Numbered from the stretch's first letter, positions 1 to 10,299 are shown. The stretch is 64,000 nucleotides of DNA from Oegoconia quadripuncta (GCA_949316235.1 OX438758.1:13611731-13675730); one strand, 5' to 3'. Made by a program: numbers and translations. The notes: generated by a model not told the origin, from the letters alone.

Positions 1-282
1 TGACAAAATCGTCGGGTCCTGACTGGATGTCCAATAGGATTACAGGAATTAATTATTTTTATCCAATCAGAACCCGAGGCGAATAAACTTTCAAAAGTAC
101 CCACTTAAATTTCTATTCTTTTTTATTAAAAAAGCGCCTCTGGCGGCCAAAATACTCCTACTGCGGTCGGCTCGACATCGACTCTATACAAATCAATTCA
201 AACTCTATACATAACAAAACATTGATAACAAAAATTCTTAAAACTACAAAAATACAGCCTCGAATCACCGTGCTCCTCAACA
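1..282 (-). repeat. BEL1 3' LTR, truncated by window start
   Basis: Positions 1-282 match 6464-6745 without a difference that I can see. The element-strand LTR starts TGTTGAGGAGCACGG at 282. About 339 bases of its far end lie outside the window. On the element strand an AATAAA occurs at 122-127 and could serve for polyadenylation. Confidence 0.95.
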
Positions 283-294
283 TTCCACCCCCTA
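283..294 (-). promoter_or_regulatory. BEL1 polypurine tract
   Basis: On the minus strand the bases next to the 3' LTR read TAGGGGGTGGAA, a purine-rich run directly against the LTR. That is where the plus-strand primer of reverse transcription is expected. Confidence 0.8.
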
Positions 295-316
295 GTAAGA
301 GGATACAGTTTACTCA

Positions 317-3300
317 TCATCCGATTACTACACCATCAGTGGGGAGCACAATGATTCGGGCGACAGGTCGAAATAAAGTCCCATTACGAGTTCTTAAAAC
401 TACGGACCGCACTTTGCCGTCACTCGCGACATTCACTTTTATTACTTTGCCTTTAAGCCACTGATTTCTAGGCAACGCACTATCGCATATTAGAGCGATA
501 TCACTCACTTTCACTGGCGGAACGTCATCAGTCCATTTCGACCGTCGTTGAAGTGTCGGCAGGTACTCGCGGCGCCATCGACGCCAGAAAGCATCGGCCA
601 ACGCATTGGCCTGCCTCCATTGTCTCCTCGCGTTCACATCGGCTGGATCAGCAGGAACCATTGGTGCATCACCCGTCGTTGTTTCGAGTAGTAAATGGTT
701 TGGTGTTAATACTACCGGGTTCGTGGGGTCATCAGTAATATAGGTTAGGGGACGAGTGTTTATTGTTAACTCGGCCTCAAGCAGCAAAGTGTGTAAAACC
801 TCCTCTCTTGGAGTTTGCTCTTTCAAGGTTGCTTTCAATGCGTTTTTAACAGAGCGTACAAGGCGTTCCCAAATTCCCCCCATGTGAGGAGCAGAGGGGG
901 GATTGAATCGCCATTCCACACCATATCTCGCTGCTGTTTCTTTAGCGTCGAATTCTTGGAGCGCTGCACGAAGTTCATTGTTTGCTCCGATGAAATTAGT
1001 CCCGCGGTCACTGAAGAAGATGGCGGGACGACCCCGGCGGGCGGTTAAACGTCGAATTGCCATAATTACAGAGTCGGTGTTCAAAGAAGCTGCCATCTCC
1101 AGATGTACAGCTCGGGTAGCCAGGCATGTAAACAGCACACCCCAGCGTTTCTCTCGTCGGCGGCCGATGGCAACAATCATAGGGCCAAAATAATCCACCC
1201 CACAATTTACGAATGCGCGTCTATTTGAGGTAAGACGCGCGGCGGGAAGATCGGCCATCTTTGGTATTTGTGGTTGCGCCCGGGCAAGTCGGCAGGGTTG
1301 ACAGGATGCAACAATCTTTTTAACAGTTGGTCGTAGATGCACCACCCAATATCTTTCTCTCATATTGTTAATAACTTGTTCATGGTTCGCATGTAGGGCG
1401 CGAACGTGGTAATGGTGAACTAGTAGGCGCGTTATGGGGTCACGCCCGTCTAGAATCACCGGATGGCGTTCTCCAAAGGTGAGCTCGGGGGCGGCGGCTA
1501 TGCGGCCCCTAACTCGTAAAAATCCGTCTTCAAAGATGATTGGATCAAGGGCTCGAAGGTTGCTATTCGGCGGGAGTCCCCGGCCAGAATTGAGCGCAGC
1601 TATCTCGGGCGCAAATGAGCGCGCCTGAGATTGACGAAGCAGAAGCCCTTCGGCCTCCGTCACGATGGCATGGTCCATGTGAGTTGCAAGGCGGCGTTGG
1701 CAGCGCCTCACAAAGGTTAATACGCGCGCAGCCACGCGTATCGCGCGGCGCCACGACGAAAAGCGCGCTGTATCAATCAGCGGCGCCGACGGCTCGGCGC
1801 AGGCGAGGACACGAGCGCGCGTTAAGCGCTCTGTGTCAACATCAGGGGCGGCCGACAACTCGGCCGCATCTATGGTTGGCCATGGTGCTTGCGGATCGCA
1901 CAGAAAGGAAGGACCCGAAACCCACATACTACATTCCCGCGGCCAGACAACCTTTGTCCCCTCATCGGCCGGGTTCTCACGTGAAGGTACCCAGCCCCAC
2001 TCGCTTCTCTCACTCCTACTCTCGATTTCACCTAATCTAAACGCTACGAATTTCTGATAATCGCGACTACATGAATTTATCCAATTTAAGACCGTTTTAG
2101 AGTCTGTCCATAAATAACGACGCACGTTAGGAAGCCCTAGAGCATTGACCACTGTGTCCGCTAATCTGCACACTAAAACTGCCGCTTGTAGCTCTAAACG
2201 TGGCACCGAAATCATCTTTATCGGAGCCACACGCGCCTTCCCGGCTACAAGCGCACACACGCGCTCACCTAACTCATTAGAACCTACTAAATAGGCTACT
2301 GCGGCATAAGCCACCTCGCTCGCGTCTCCGAACACATGTAACTGCAAATTATTATTATTTACATCAATACCGTACCAACGGGGAATTTTAATATTTCCTA
2401 TTTTAGGAACGTTTTTGACCCAAGTTAGCCAGGCCTCAGCCTCCTTGTCTAGCAACTGATCATCCCAATTGATTCCCGACCGCCAGATTTGTTGCAACAA
2501 AATGCGAGTGGGAATAATGACCGGACAAAGAAAGCCTAGGGGGTCAAAGATGGACATCACTGCTCTTAAAAATTCCCTTTTGGTAGGTATTACCTGTCCA
2601 GAAGCTATCTGTGGAGATAAACGCTTTAAAGACACGTCAAAACCTAAATCATCTGTACGTGGATTCCATATCAGCCCTAACGTTCTCTCTTCAGCTCCGT
2701 TCGCATTTTCCAATTGGACTATATTAGAATTGTCCGCCTGAAGTTGAGCATGCAATGTAGGGGAGTTAGTAACCCACCCCCTGATATGGAAACCACCCGC
2801 TGCATGCACAGCAGATACGTCATCTATCATTTTCTTCGCAACTTGATCGCTGTCCATGCTATCCAAATAATCGTCCATGTAGTGTTTTTCATTAATGGCT
2901 TTCACAGCCTCACAATGTGAATTTGCGAATTCATTCGCATTTTTATTTAAAATAAAAATAGCAGAAGTAGGCGAGGACGTTGCTCCGAAAATCATTGATG
3001 ACATAGTATACACGTCGGGGGTCCGGGTTCGATCCCGGCCCCGCCACAAAAATGATTGCGCTCCACGATCATCAGGGCGTATCTTTACACGCATGAACAT
3101 ATCAGCTATGTCTGCCTTAATGGCTATTTTACCTAAACGAAACTTAACTAATACATCGATCAATGAATTTAATAAATCAGGACCACTAACTAAATGATCA
3201 TTTAGTGAATTTCCTAAATGAGAGGCGGCTGCGTCAAAAACTAAACGAAGCTTACCGGGCTTATTTGGGTTAAGTACCCCAAAGTGAGGTAAAAACCATC

Positions 3301-4825
3301 GCGGGTTCGATTCCCGATCTGAGTCAACTTTTTCTGCATAGCCTTCTTTAAAAAGTCTCTCAATTTGAGCCTCATATGCAGCGGCAAAAATAGGATCTTT
3401 ATCCATACGCTTTTCTATACCTAAGAGACGATTCCTAGCCATATTATAGTTATTTGGAAACTCCGGATTATCGAGCTTCCAAAGCAAGCCTACTTCCCAG
3501 CCTCCATCAACACGTTTGCTAGTATTTTGCAAAATACTGTTGGCTCGCTCGGACTCACAATTTTTACGTGGTAGTTGGGACACACCGATAGATTCTAATT
3601 CGAATTGGTTTTTAACTAAAGTGTGTAAATCAGACTCTACCACTGCCACGCAATTCACACGTTCAGAATCGCATTTAGATCCTAGCTTTCCTATGGGTCC
3701 ATGTATGACCCAGCCTAGCTCAGTGAGAGAAGCGACTGGTTGACCGGATTTACCTTGACGCATTTCCCGGCCGACGATGAGCTCCCAGTTATCCTGACCG
3801 AGGAGTAGTAGGGGCTTCACATCCCTTCCCTCACTGCAATCCTTGGTGTCACTGCATTCCAGAAAATCACTGCAATCCAAGTCTCTGAGGTGCACATAAC
3901 TGTTCTTCAGACCCACTGGAACCGATTGTTTCGGTAGGTCAAGACCACTAAGAGTGCGCACTTTTACTTTACGCACAGTCCCGTTAACACCGCGTAAACA
4001 CAGCTGCACTTCACGAGAGTCATTGTCCGATATCACGTGACCTTGCGCGGTCACAATTGTTAACGGTGATTTTTCTGCACAATTGTTTACCGGAACAATA
4101 TCACTACTAACTAGCGAAACAGACGCACCATCGTCCAGTAGAGCGTAAGTATTCACATTACAATTGTCCCATAAAATTGTCACCGGTATCATTTTTAGGA
4201 GAGCTTTCGAGCTCCATTGTCCAACACTTGTCACTTTCTCAACTTTCGAGTCCGTGTTCACTGATTGCTCTTTGGCCGACGGCGGCCGTTTAAAATGTAA
4301 AAGAGCATGGTGGGGCGCGTAACACTCCGAGCACCTTTGCGCCACACAAAACACACGCGGATGTTTCTTGTCCAAACACTTGAAACATATTTTGTTTGTT
4401 TTAGCGACTTCCCATCGTTCATTATTGTTCATCGCTAAAAACCGTTTGCACTGATGAAGTCTATGATCACCGCTACAGAGTTCACAATTACTACTATTCG
4501 AAGTAGTAGGGCGGCGAGACGGGCCTGCCCCGCGAGGCGTCGCGGTTGAGGCTGTAGCGACTGTGGCTACTTTATGCACCACGTGACGAACCGGCACTAT
4601 TCGATTACGCGATGCGAAGCCAGACGGCGCACTAGTCGAAGCTTGCGGTTGCGACGTAAGGGTGTACGGAAACACATAGGAAGCTGACTGAGTCAGCTCA
4701 GTGATAAAGTCCAAAAACACTTCTAAATTTGGAGACACTCTTAAGTCCATACTTGAGTCTTTATCGCGCACTCTCAAATAGTCACCATACTTAGCACGTT
4801 GTATGGATGTTAATTTGTTTAACAA
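317..4825 (-). CDS. pol: BEL1 Pol (Gag zinc knuckles, protease, RT, RNase H, integrase)
   Basis: This 1502-residue frame carries the enzymes that copy and insert the element. Cys/His knuckles that belong to the end of Gag lie at about residues 113-180. The aspartic protease motif LLDDGASVSLV follows at about 228-240. The RT has a first catalytic Asp in ADIADMF (about 572) and YMDD at about 648. RNase H shows VFGDASE. The integrase has an HHCC zinc region (about 1137-1180) and a DDE triad in CGVDYFGP, FFSDRGTNF and GGIWERLV (about 1210, 1272, 1315). A DUF5641-like tail ends the protein. The first Met is probably not the real start: the frame overlaps the end of gag by 35 bases in the +1 frame, so Pol is made either by a +1 shift or from a copy without this indel. 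All catalytic residues I could check are present. Confidence 0.93.
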   Translation of the reverse strand: MLNKLTSIQRAKYGDYLRVRDKDSSMDLRVSPNLEVFLDFITELTQSASYVFPYTLTSQPQASTSAPSGFASRNRIVPVRHVVHKVATVATASTATPRGAGPSRRPTTSNSSNCELCSGDHRLHQCKRFLAMNNNERWEVAKTNKICFKCLDKKHPRVFCVAQRCSECYAPHHALLHFKRPPSAKEQSVNTDSKVEKVTSVGQWSSKALLKMIPVTILWDNCNVNTYALLDDGASVSLVSSDIVPVNNCAEKSPLTIVTAQGHVISDNDSREVQLCLRGVNGTVRKVKVRTLSGLDLPKQSVPVGLKNSYVHLRDLDCSDFLECSDTKDCSEGRDVKPLLLLGQDNWELIVGREMRQGKSGQPVASLTELGWVIHGPIGKLGSKCDSERVNCVAVVESDLHTLVKNQFELESIGVSQLPRKNCESERANSILQNTSKRVDGGWEVGLLWKLDNPEFPNNYNMARNRLLGIEKRMDKDPIFAAAYEAQIERLFKEGYAEKVDSDRESNPRWFLPHFGVLNPNKPGKLRLVFDAAASHLGNSLNDHLVSGPDLLNSLIDVLVKFRLGKIAIKADIADMFMRVKIRPDDRGAQSFLWRGRDRTRTPDVYTMSSMIFGATSSPTSAIFILNKNANEFANSHCEAVKAINEKHYMDDYLDSMDSDQVAKKMIDDVSAVHAAGGFHIRGWVTNSPTLHAQLQADNSNIVQLENANGAEERTLGLIWNPRTDDLGFDVSLKRLSPQIASGQVIPTKREFLRAVMSIFDPLGFLCPVIIPTRILLQQIWRSGINWDDQLLDKEAEAWLTWVKNVPKIGNIKIPRWYGIDVNNNNLQLHVFGDASEVAYAAVAYLVGSNELGERVCALVAGKARVAPIKMISVPRLELQAAVLVCRLADTVVNALGLPNVRRYLWTDSKTVLNWINSCSRDYQKFVAFRLGEIESRSERSEWGWVPSRENPADEGTKVVWPRECSMWVSGPSFLCDPQAPWPTIDAAELSAAPDVDTERLTRARVLACAEPSAPLIDTARFSSWRRAIRVAARVLTFVRRCQRRLATHMDHAIVTEAEGLLLRQSQARSFAPEIAALNSGRGLPPNSNLRALDPIIFEDGFLRVRGRIAAAPELTFGERHPVILDGRDPITRLLVHHYHVRALHANHEQVINNMRERYWVVHLRPTVKKIVASCQPCRLARAQPQIPKMADLPAARLTSNRRAFVNCGVDYFGPMIVAIGRRREKRWGVLFTCLATRAVHLEMAASLNTDSVIMAIRRLTARRGRPAIFFSDRGTNFIGANNELRAALQEFDAKETAARYGVEWRFNPPSAPHMGGIWERLVRSVKNALKATLKEQTPREEVLHTLLLEAELTINTRPLTYITDDPTNPVVLTPNHLLLETTTGDAPMVPADPADVNARRQWRQANALADAFWRRWRREYLPTLQRRSKWTDDVPPVKVSDIALICDSALPRNQWLKGKVIKVNVASDGKVRSVVLRTRNGTLFRPVARIIVLPTDGVVIG

Positions 4826-6086
4826 CTATTTGTGCGTTATTCACAAAACCGTCCGCGCATGCGTCTTTCAGTAAAGACACACAGTTTCGCACCACTGAAG
4901 TGAACTTACGTAGTTCGCGACCACTGTCCGTCACTCGAGGAAGCGCTCTTATCTTCCGAAGAGCACAGTCCAAAATTGCACCCGGATGTCCGAACTCATC
5001 ACACAACGCACTAATGACAGTGTCCGGGTTCGATGCTGATCGAAGAAGGTCTTCCACCACTGTTTTAGCTTCACCACACAATGCTTGTTGTAGGCGTGCC
5101 ATATTTTCAAACGGAGCGAAGTTGTACGCGGCTGTCGATCTTTCATAACTTCGCTTGAAGGCGATCCACTCGGCGGGGTTCCCGTCGAATCGAGGCAACT
5201 CGTAGGTTTGGCGCGGCTTAGGGCGAGACATGCCAATAATAGCTTCAGCTAATTGTTCAAGCCCTTCAGCGCGACCACGGTGACGTTCCGACGAACGTTC
5301 TCGGCGTGGAGCAGGCGTTGTCCACGGAGTTGGTTGCGGTGCGGGCGCCTCCTGTTGAGGCGGGTTTGCCGTCGTTTGCGGCGGAGGTGGCGCCGACGTC
5401 TCGGCGGCCGTTGCTGCAGGCGGACGCTGATAAGCGGGGGTCGTGTCCAGCCATTCTTCCACGCGACGCTGTTGTACCCCTCTTCCGACCTGTGAGCGTT
5501 CTTCCTCTTCGTCGTCAGCTGCTATTGCGGCTTCCATGTTGGCTCTGTACATATCTATCTTCTTCTGAGCCACATCATCGTGTATACGAGCTCTCTCCAT
5601 AGCAGCTTCATATTCATGCTGCTTTAATTGAGCTTGCATATCTAGCATGCGCCGCGTACGTCTCGATCCCGACAAATTGCTTCCGGCACTACTCTTCGCC
5701 ACTGGGTAACTTTCTTGGATCGGTTGCAGTCGAAAAACAGGACGCGGATCCACAATTACACTGCCTTCAATGTCTACGGGGATACGAGGCGGTTCATTAC
5801 TGCAGGCGGCAACAGGCTCACTTGGTTCCACAGTCACACGATGATCGTACACTCGGTAATCTTGACTCGGCATAACACGAGGTACATCGCCGATCACAAC
5901 GCCAGAGTCGGCAATCGCAGAAGCTGTTGGAGGGGTAGGCGCGGCTGTTCCAACAACGGTGAACCGATCTTCACGCGCACCGGCGGCGCCACCGTCGCGA
6001 ACAAACACCACTCGCGGGCCTGCCTCCCCTCTTTCAACACTATCTTCATTTCGCCGAGACATGCTTCTTGTCTGCCTCTCGCTCAT
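4791..6086 (-). CDS. gag: BEL1 Gag
   Basis: Gag forms the particle that packages the element RNA. I chose the Met at 6086 (MSERQTRSMSRR) because an upstream in-frame Met at 6320 lies inside the LTR; from 6086 the product has 431 residues. It has a charged coiled-coil-like region at about 135-190, a Pro/Ala-rich linker, and a DUF1759-type Gag domain starting near LPRFDGNPAEW (about 295). The frame stops at 4791 just after a segment that continues in the +1 frame into the zinc knuckles. BEL/Pao elements normally keep Gag and Pol in one frame, so a one-base indel in the A-rich overlap is the simplest explanation; a programmed +1 shift is the alternative. Confidence 0.88.
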   Translation of the reverse strand: MSERQTRSMSRRNEDSVERGEAGPRVVFVRDGGAAGAREDRFTVVGTAAPTPPTASAIADSGVVIGDVPRVMPSQDYRVYDHRVTVEPSEPVAACSNEPPRIPVDIEGSVIVDPRPVFRLQPIQESYPVAKSSAGSNLSGSRRTRRMLDMQAQLKQHEYEAAMERARIHDDVAQKKIDMYRANMEAAIAADDEEEERSQVGRGVQQRRVEEWLDTTPAYQRPPAATAAETSAPPPPQTTANPPQQEAPAPQPTPWTTPAPRRERSSERHRGRAEGLEQLAEAIIGMSRPKPRQTYELPRFDGNPAEWIAFKRSYERSTAAYNFAPFENMARLQQALCGEAKTVVEDLLRSASNPDTVISALCDEFGHPGAILDCALRKIRALPRVTDSGRELRKFTSVVRNCVSLLKDACADGFVNNAQIVVKQINIHTTC

Positions 6087-6104
6087 CTCAAACACACTGA
6101 CTAT

Positions 6105-6120
6105 CCGGCTCGAAGGACCA
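6105..6120 (-). other. BEL1 primer binding site (tRNA-Tyr type)
   Basis: The plus strand reads ccggctcgaaggacca, which equals the 3' end of a typical animal tRNA-Tyr including CCA. The element strand is therefore complementary to that tRNA for 16 bases, four bases from the LTR end. The tRNA identity rests on my knowledge of tRNA-Tyr sequences. Confidence 0.82.
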
Positions 6121-6124
6121 AAAT

Positions 6125-6745
6125 TGTAGACGTTATTTTGAAACAAGTAAAATAGAGCGCCACTCTGGGGTCGCTCTGGTAAGTCAGCGGTTCGAGAGAG
6201 ACGGACGACGACGGGAGCGAGAGGGAAGATGGAGCCAGCGGGAGCTCGGCGAAAATCGGTACTTCGACACCGCACACACACACACACACAATCTTCTTGA
6301 GGATGCCGAAGTAAAAACAAAACTCTTGATAGTGTTGAAAACTATTCTTCTTTAATTCTCACAATTCACAATTTCACAAACTTTACTTTTCCGAGAACCG
6401 ACCGCAGTATTTGACGTTGTGCTTGTAACTAGACAGATTACCGTGGGCACCTTTCTTTTATCTTGACAAAATCGTCGGGTCCTGACTGGATGTCCAATAG
6501 GATTACAGGAATTAATTATTTTTATCCAATCAGAACCCGAGGCGAATAAACTTTCAAAAGTACCCACTTAAATTTCTATTCTTTTTTATTAAAAAAGCGC
6601 CTCTGGCGGCCAAAATACTCCTACTGCGGTCGGCTCGACATCGACTCTATACAAATCAATTCAAACTCTATACATAACAAAACATTGATAACAAAAATTC
6701 TTAAAACTACAAAAATACAGCCTCGAATCACCGTGCTCCTCAACA
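6125..6745 (-). repeat. BEL1 5' LTR (complete, 621 bp)
   Basis: It is bounded by TG...CA on the element strand (TGTTGAGG at 6745, TCTACA at 6125). The outer end is fixed by loss of identity with the left LTR; the inner end is inferred from TG/CA and the adjacent primer site. A (CA)9 run lies at 6273-6290. Confidence 0.88.
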
Positions 6746-6749
6746 ATAG

Positions 6750-6793
6750 GCCACGGACGCGGTTAAATATATATATTTAACCGCCTCCGTGGC
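6750..6793. repeat. 44-bp palindrome at head-to-head SINE junction
   Basis: Two 22-bp arms are inverted copies with one mismatch (gccacggacgcggtt versus gccacggaggcggtt) around an AT centre. Each arm equals the 5' end of SINE family A, so a short inverted SINE stub faces the full copy to its right. It begins four bases after BEL1 ends. Confidence 0.85.
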
Positions 6794-7124
6794 TCAATGT
6801 AAACAACATTGGGTTTACGATTCGGAGGTCGCGGGGTCGATCCCCAGCGGGGTACATGTTTAAGTACTCGGTTTGGTTGGTGGTAGGGCCTGGCTAGCTA
6901 CCACCATCTTATCTAAATCTACCGCCAAGAAGCAATGTTAATAGCATTGTTGTGTTCCGGTTGTCAGAGAAAAGATAGCCAGTCCCCCAAGTGTGTTGGG
7001 GTATCCGGGTCAGTACGCTTCCACCTACGACATCATCTTCACTTAACATCAGGTGTGATTGAGGTCAAGTACGAACCCGTCGTGCATGAAAAAAAGGCAC
7101 ACATAGCGACTTCGGTATTTACAC
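6777..7124 (+). repeat. SINE family A, copy 1
   Basis: This is a tRNA-derived SINE. Its head has an A-box-like CGTGGCTCAATG and a B-box-like GGTCGATCCCC, then a body shared with eight other places in the window. It ends in an A-run and a 3' motif (ggcacacatagcgac) that is also present in copy 2. There is no coding capacity. Confidence 0.85.
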
Positions 7125-7530
7125 CAACAAGTGAAGAATTTTCATTCAGAAAGTATCATTTGCTGAAGTGGATGTGATGGAGAAGATCAGAGATGGTCAC
7201 CAGCTAGTTACCTCAGAACTACGTCTTTATATACCGATTTGTTAAATGCTTTTTTTTAAGGAATTCCTTCCAAAGTGGTCTCATGTTTACTCATATTTTC
7301 GTTAATTATGATGATTGTTTTTGTTTGATAGGGTTTATCAAGGGTGGTCGGATATAAATTTGGTTAATATCTGATGATGCACTCCGAAGATAGTCTGGAA
7401 ACTTACTCTAGTCGGTTTTTCAAAACCAACACCAAATTTGAAACATACGAGTATTTCTGATCTTTGTCATTTCTTTTTCCCACAACATGTGCTACATCAA
7501 ACTGCTATATGTAATTCAATGATACCTCAT
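7125..7530. other. unassigned intergenic DNA
   Basis: AT-rich. I see no gene or repeat that I can name. Confidence 0.5.
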
Positions 7531-7532
7531 TA

Positions 7533-7933
7533 TTAGGTCCTTACCTATGAAATTGGCGTTTTGTATGAGGAATTTAATTAAGACTGTTTTCTCCATACAA
7601 ACATTTTTGTTTTTTTTTTGGGTACGGCAAATCCAAATTTAGCTAAACTTTGTGTGTATTATCGGATAACATTAAGTTAAGTATAGGCAGCGTTCATTTT
7701 TAAAAGTAACCGCTTTATAAAAGTTTCAGCGAATCTAAGAAATGATTATGGGAAGCACATGAAAAGAGCTCTGTTCAATTTTTTTTTTATAAAAAATATT
7801 TCATGTGAAACCTTGAAATAATATTCCATTTTCCAAGTAAAAAACAAATTTGGATATAGCTTTGAAAATCGCAGGAATTGGTACATATGATTAACGAAGA
7901 AAAAAAACTCCAATTTCGTAGGTAAAGACCCAA
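7533..7933. mobile_element. mariner-type MITE, copy 1
   Basis: A 401-bp non-coding element with imperfect inverted ends (TTAGGTCCTTACCTATGAAA at the left and its complement-like partner at the right), flanked by TA on both sides. It shares about 400 bp with copies at 25799-26222 and 49938-50332. TA duplications and TTAGG-type ends fit mariner elements. Confidence 0.8.
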
Positions 7934-8024
7934 TATCAAAATTGGACAAGTAGTCTGATCGCTATGACGTAACATTCATATCTACTTACATAGACTACTA
8001 AAATTAGAAGCCGTTTGTTTATGG

Positions 8025-8385
8025 CTGGCTATCACTGTGCGCCGTTTTTTTAGAGTTCCGTTGTCAACAAAGAACTCTTATAGTTTCACCATGTTCCTCT
8101 GTTTGTCTGAAGCTTATAGCTCAGAGGCTCTTAGTACTAGCTATAATTTAGCATGAGTAATCGAACTTAAAACCGCTCTAATTTTGTTTCAATACTTCTT
8201 TTCGTAAATGTTCTCTACTAACTTTTTAGATCCATGTAATTTTTTAGTTTAGGTGCGTGATTTATACATATAAAGTTTCATGAGAATCGGTTCATTAGTA
8301 TCGAAAAATTTGGACTTGCAAGTTTGTATGGAATCCCGTGCGGGATAAACCTTAAATAATCTTGTTTACACTGAAGCACGACTAA
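8025..8385 (+). repeat. dispersed repeat family I
   Basis: A non-coding stretch with motifs such as tctgtttgtctgaagctta and tgtatggaatcccgt that recur in diverged form at 50340-50515, 59235-59400, 60205-60310 and 61255-61390. I cannot assign a class. Confidence 0.6.
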
Positions 8386-8900
8386 CTCAGTCTCGCAATT
8401 CAAATTAGCTTCGAATATGATTTTATAGCACCAAACTAAATATCAATAAACTTTTCTCATTACCATGTTGCGTTGGATGCAGTTTGTCGCAGTTGCTTCA
8501 ACTGACTGTGAAACTAGGAATTATCACTTTTCTAACTAAATTTAGAGCACCAATTTATTCATGGACTAACTGGATTACCGGCTGCGGTCACATAATTCAC
8601 AAGTAGGTAACACTTTGTGCAAAACATTGCATACATTTTGAATCAACGTGGTTGACGGACGAACTAATGAAGCCACTGCATATTTAGGACATGAGATGAC
8701 TTAGGGCAGGTCCAACTACTAGAGAGGGACCAATGTGTGTTGATGGCTTATGGCACTGGAACGTGGTCTCTCACTATGGGCCACATAAGAAAGCTCAAAG
8801 TGAAACAACGAGGTACGGAGAGACCGATGCTCAGTGTATAAATGCTCAATATAAAGTATACACTGATGTTAATGTAGATTAAAAAAAAACTATGATATAA
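8386..8900. other. unassigned intergenic DNA
   Basis: No gene or recognised repeat seen. Confidence 0.5.
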
Positions 8901-8904
8901 ATAA

Positions 8905-8968
8905 ATATTTCGGACACTTACACCAATCATCTAGTCCCAAACTAAGCAAAGCTTGTGCTATGGATACT
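8905..8968 (+). repeat. dispersed repeat family N fragment
   Basis: Contains ctagtcccaaactaagca followed by a tandem-like ggatactagataacgg. A second copy lies at 59762-59905. Confidence 0.6.
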
Positions 8969-9117
8969 AGATAACGGATAGATGTTAGGAAAATTAGCAT
9001 CACGTCACATGGCTACCTCGACGACGATGCGTATTTTCTTTCTATACGCACTATGTCGCGTCTGCAAATCTTTCGCAGCACCGTCGGCGATCTGCTGGTG
9101 TAATGGTGGGGCACATT

Positions 9118-9275
9118 TTTGTTTTATGAAATACGGACATGTGTCCAAAAATTTACAAAAAAAATTGTATAGTATATCAACTATTTGGTATTCCTAATAA
9201 TAAGCCTAGTCGCTAAGTGTGGAATTTGATAGCGCTGCTGTGTGTGTTCGCGGATATTCAAAGATATTTATTTAT
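9118..9275 (+). repeat. SINE family B, 3' part, copy 1
   Basis: Diverged body and tail of SINE B (tacggacatgtgt, then ttgatagcgctgctgtgt). The tRNA-like head is missing or unrecognisable. Confidence 0.65.
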
Positions 9276-9836
9276 TTAACTTGGCGAGTGAAGGGGTAAT
9301 GAAATTAAATAATTTTTGAAATAGCGTCAAGGCTTTGAATTCCATTAACAATACTTGCCTACCTAATTCTGTCACCCTCCAAATATTCCATCACATTTTA
9401 CACAACACAAAGAAAATTTAATTCAGAAATATTTCTCATAATAATTACATGAGAAAACACGTCCTTTCATCTCCCTTTTGTGCGGAGGACGACGTAAGAA
9501 AATCTATTATTTTCAAATAAAATGTCAACAAAATAAATAAACAAACAATACAGGGTGCTACACAAAGCGTGTTATCGTGCGTGAAACAAGATTGCGGGGG
9601 AACAGGTACAGGCTGATTCATAAATATGTCTAGACAAGGCGATTTATTTTGCTTACTGGGTGAACACCTATTTCCAACACGAGTTCGTTTATCCAATGAA
9701 AATATAATAATTGTGGCACAAAGCGATGAAAGAATAAGTTAGTATTTGTGTAGCCATTAGATACGTGTATTGAGTGATACGATAATAGTGCCTATACTAC
9801 ATGTATATAGATAGGTACAGACATTCAAATCTTAAT
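9276..9836. other. unassigned intergenic DNA
   Basis: No gene or recognised repeat seen. An 83-codon open frame on the minus strand has no recognisable motif. Confidence 0.5.
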
Positions 9837-9838
9837 AC

Positions 9839-10100
9839 GACCAGTTTGGTGTAGTGGTTAGCAACTCTAACCACTACACCAAAAGGTTACGGGTTCCAAT
9901 CCCGCTAGGGGCATATGTTTGTATGTGATGAATACGGCCATGTGTACCCGAGTTATGGATGTTTTCATTTATAATAAGTAATTATTTACAAAAAAAAATG
10001 TATTTATGTAGTATATCAACCATCTGGTATCTGCAACACAAGCACATAGTTACTTACTGTGGAACTAGATGGCGCTGTGTGTATGTCTTAGGATATATAT
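9839..10100 (+). repeat. SINE family B, copy 2
   Basis: A tRNA-derived SINE. The head has A-box-like TGGTGTAGTGGTTAG and a B box altered to GGGTTCCAATCCCG. The body (gttatggatgttttcat, then atggcgctgtgtgta) matches the other B copies. Confidence 0.85.
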
Positions 10101-10299
10101 TAAAAAATCTTTGTCATTCAATGTTTGTTTGCTTGTTTTTTAAACGCTTTATTTTACCTCATATGATAAATATATTGTAATAAATTAAACGTAACTTAAA
10201 AATCAGTGTCATTCTCATTTCAACTCATTTCGCCTTGTATGCAGTTAAAGACATCATCATATCACACCAATTCCAATTCCCAACTTAATTACTTATAAC

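Larger units (their letters stand above)
1..6745 (-). mobile_element. BEL/Pao LTR retrotransposon BEL1
   Basis: This is a near-complete element read on the minus strand. In element order it has a 5' LTR (6125-6745), a tRNA-Tyr-type primer site, gag, pol and a purine tract, then a 3' LTR cut by the window edge. Pol runs protease, RT, RNase H, integrase, the order used by BEL/Pao; no env is present. The 282 comparable LTR bases look identical by eye, so the insertion is young. The right flank begins atagg, the likely 5-bp target duplication, but its partner lies outside the window. The only coding break seen is a one-base frame change between gag and pol. Confidence 0.93.

Noticed and set aside
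1..1. Window start as the true outer edge of the BEL1 LTR, since it begins with tg
   Set aside because: Comparison with 6125-6745 shows that the LTR continues 339 bp further; the primer site at 6105 fixes the real edge.
3025..3315. B-box-like gggttcgatcccg (3025) and gggttcgattcccg (3302) inside BEL1 pol
   Set aside because: Both lie within conserved RT coding sequence (WRGRDRTRTPDV and RESNPRWFLPH on the minus strand); there is no A box or tRNA fold around them.
6781..6860. tRNA gene at SINE heads (also near 13822, 24276, 46712, 53521, 53858)
   Set aside because: A and B boxes are present but the acceptor and anticodon stems do not pair as in real tRNAs, no CCA-ready end exists, and each head continues into a repeated SINE body or tail.
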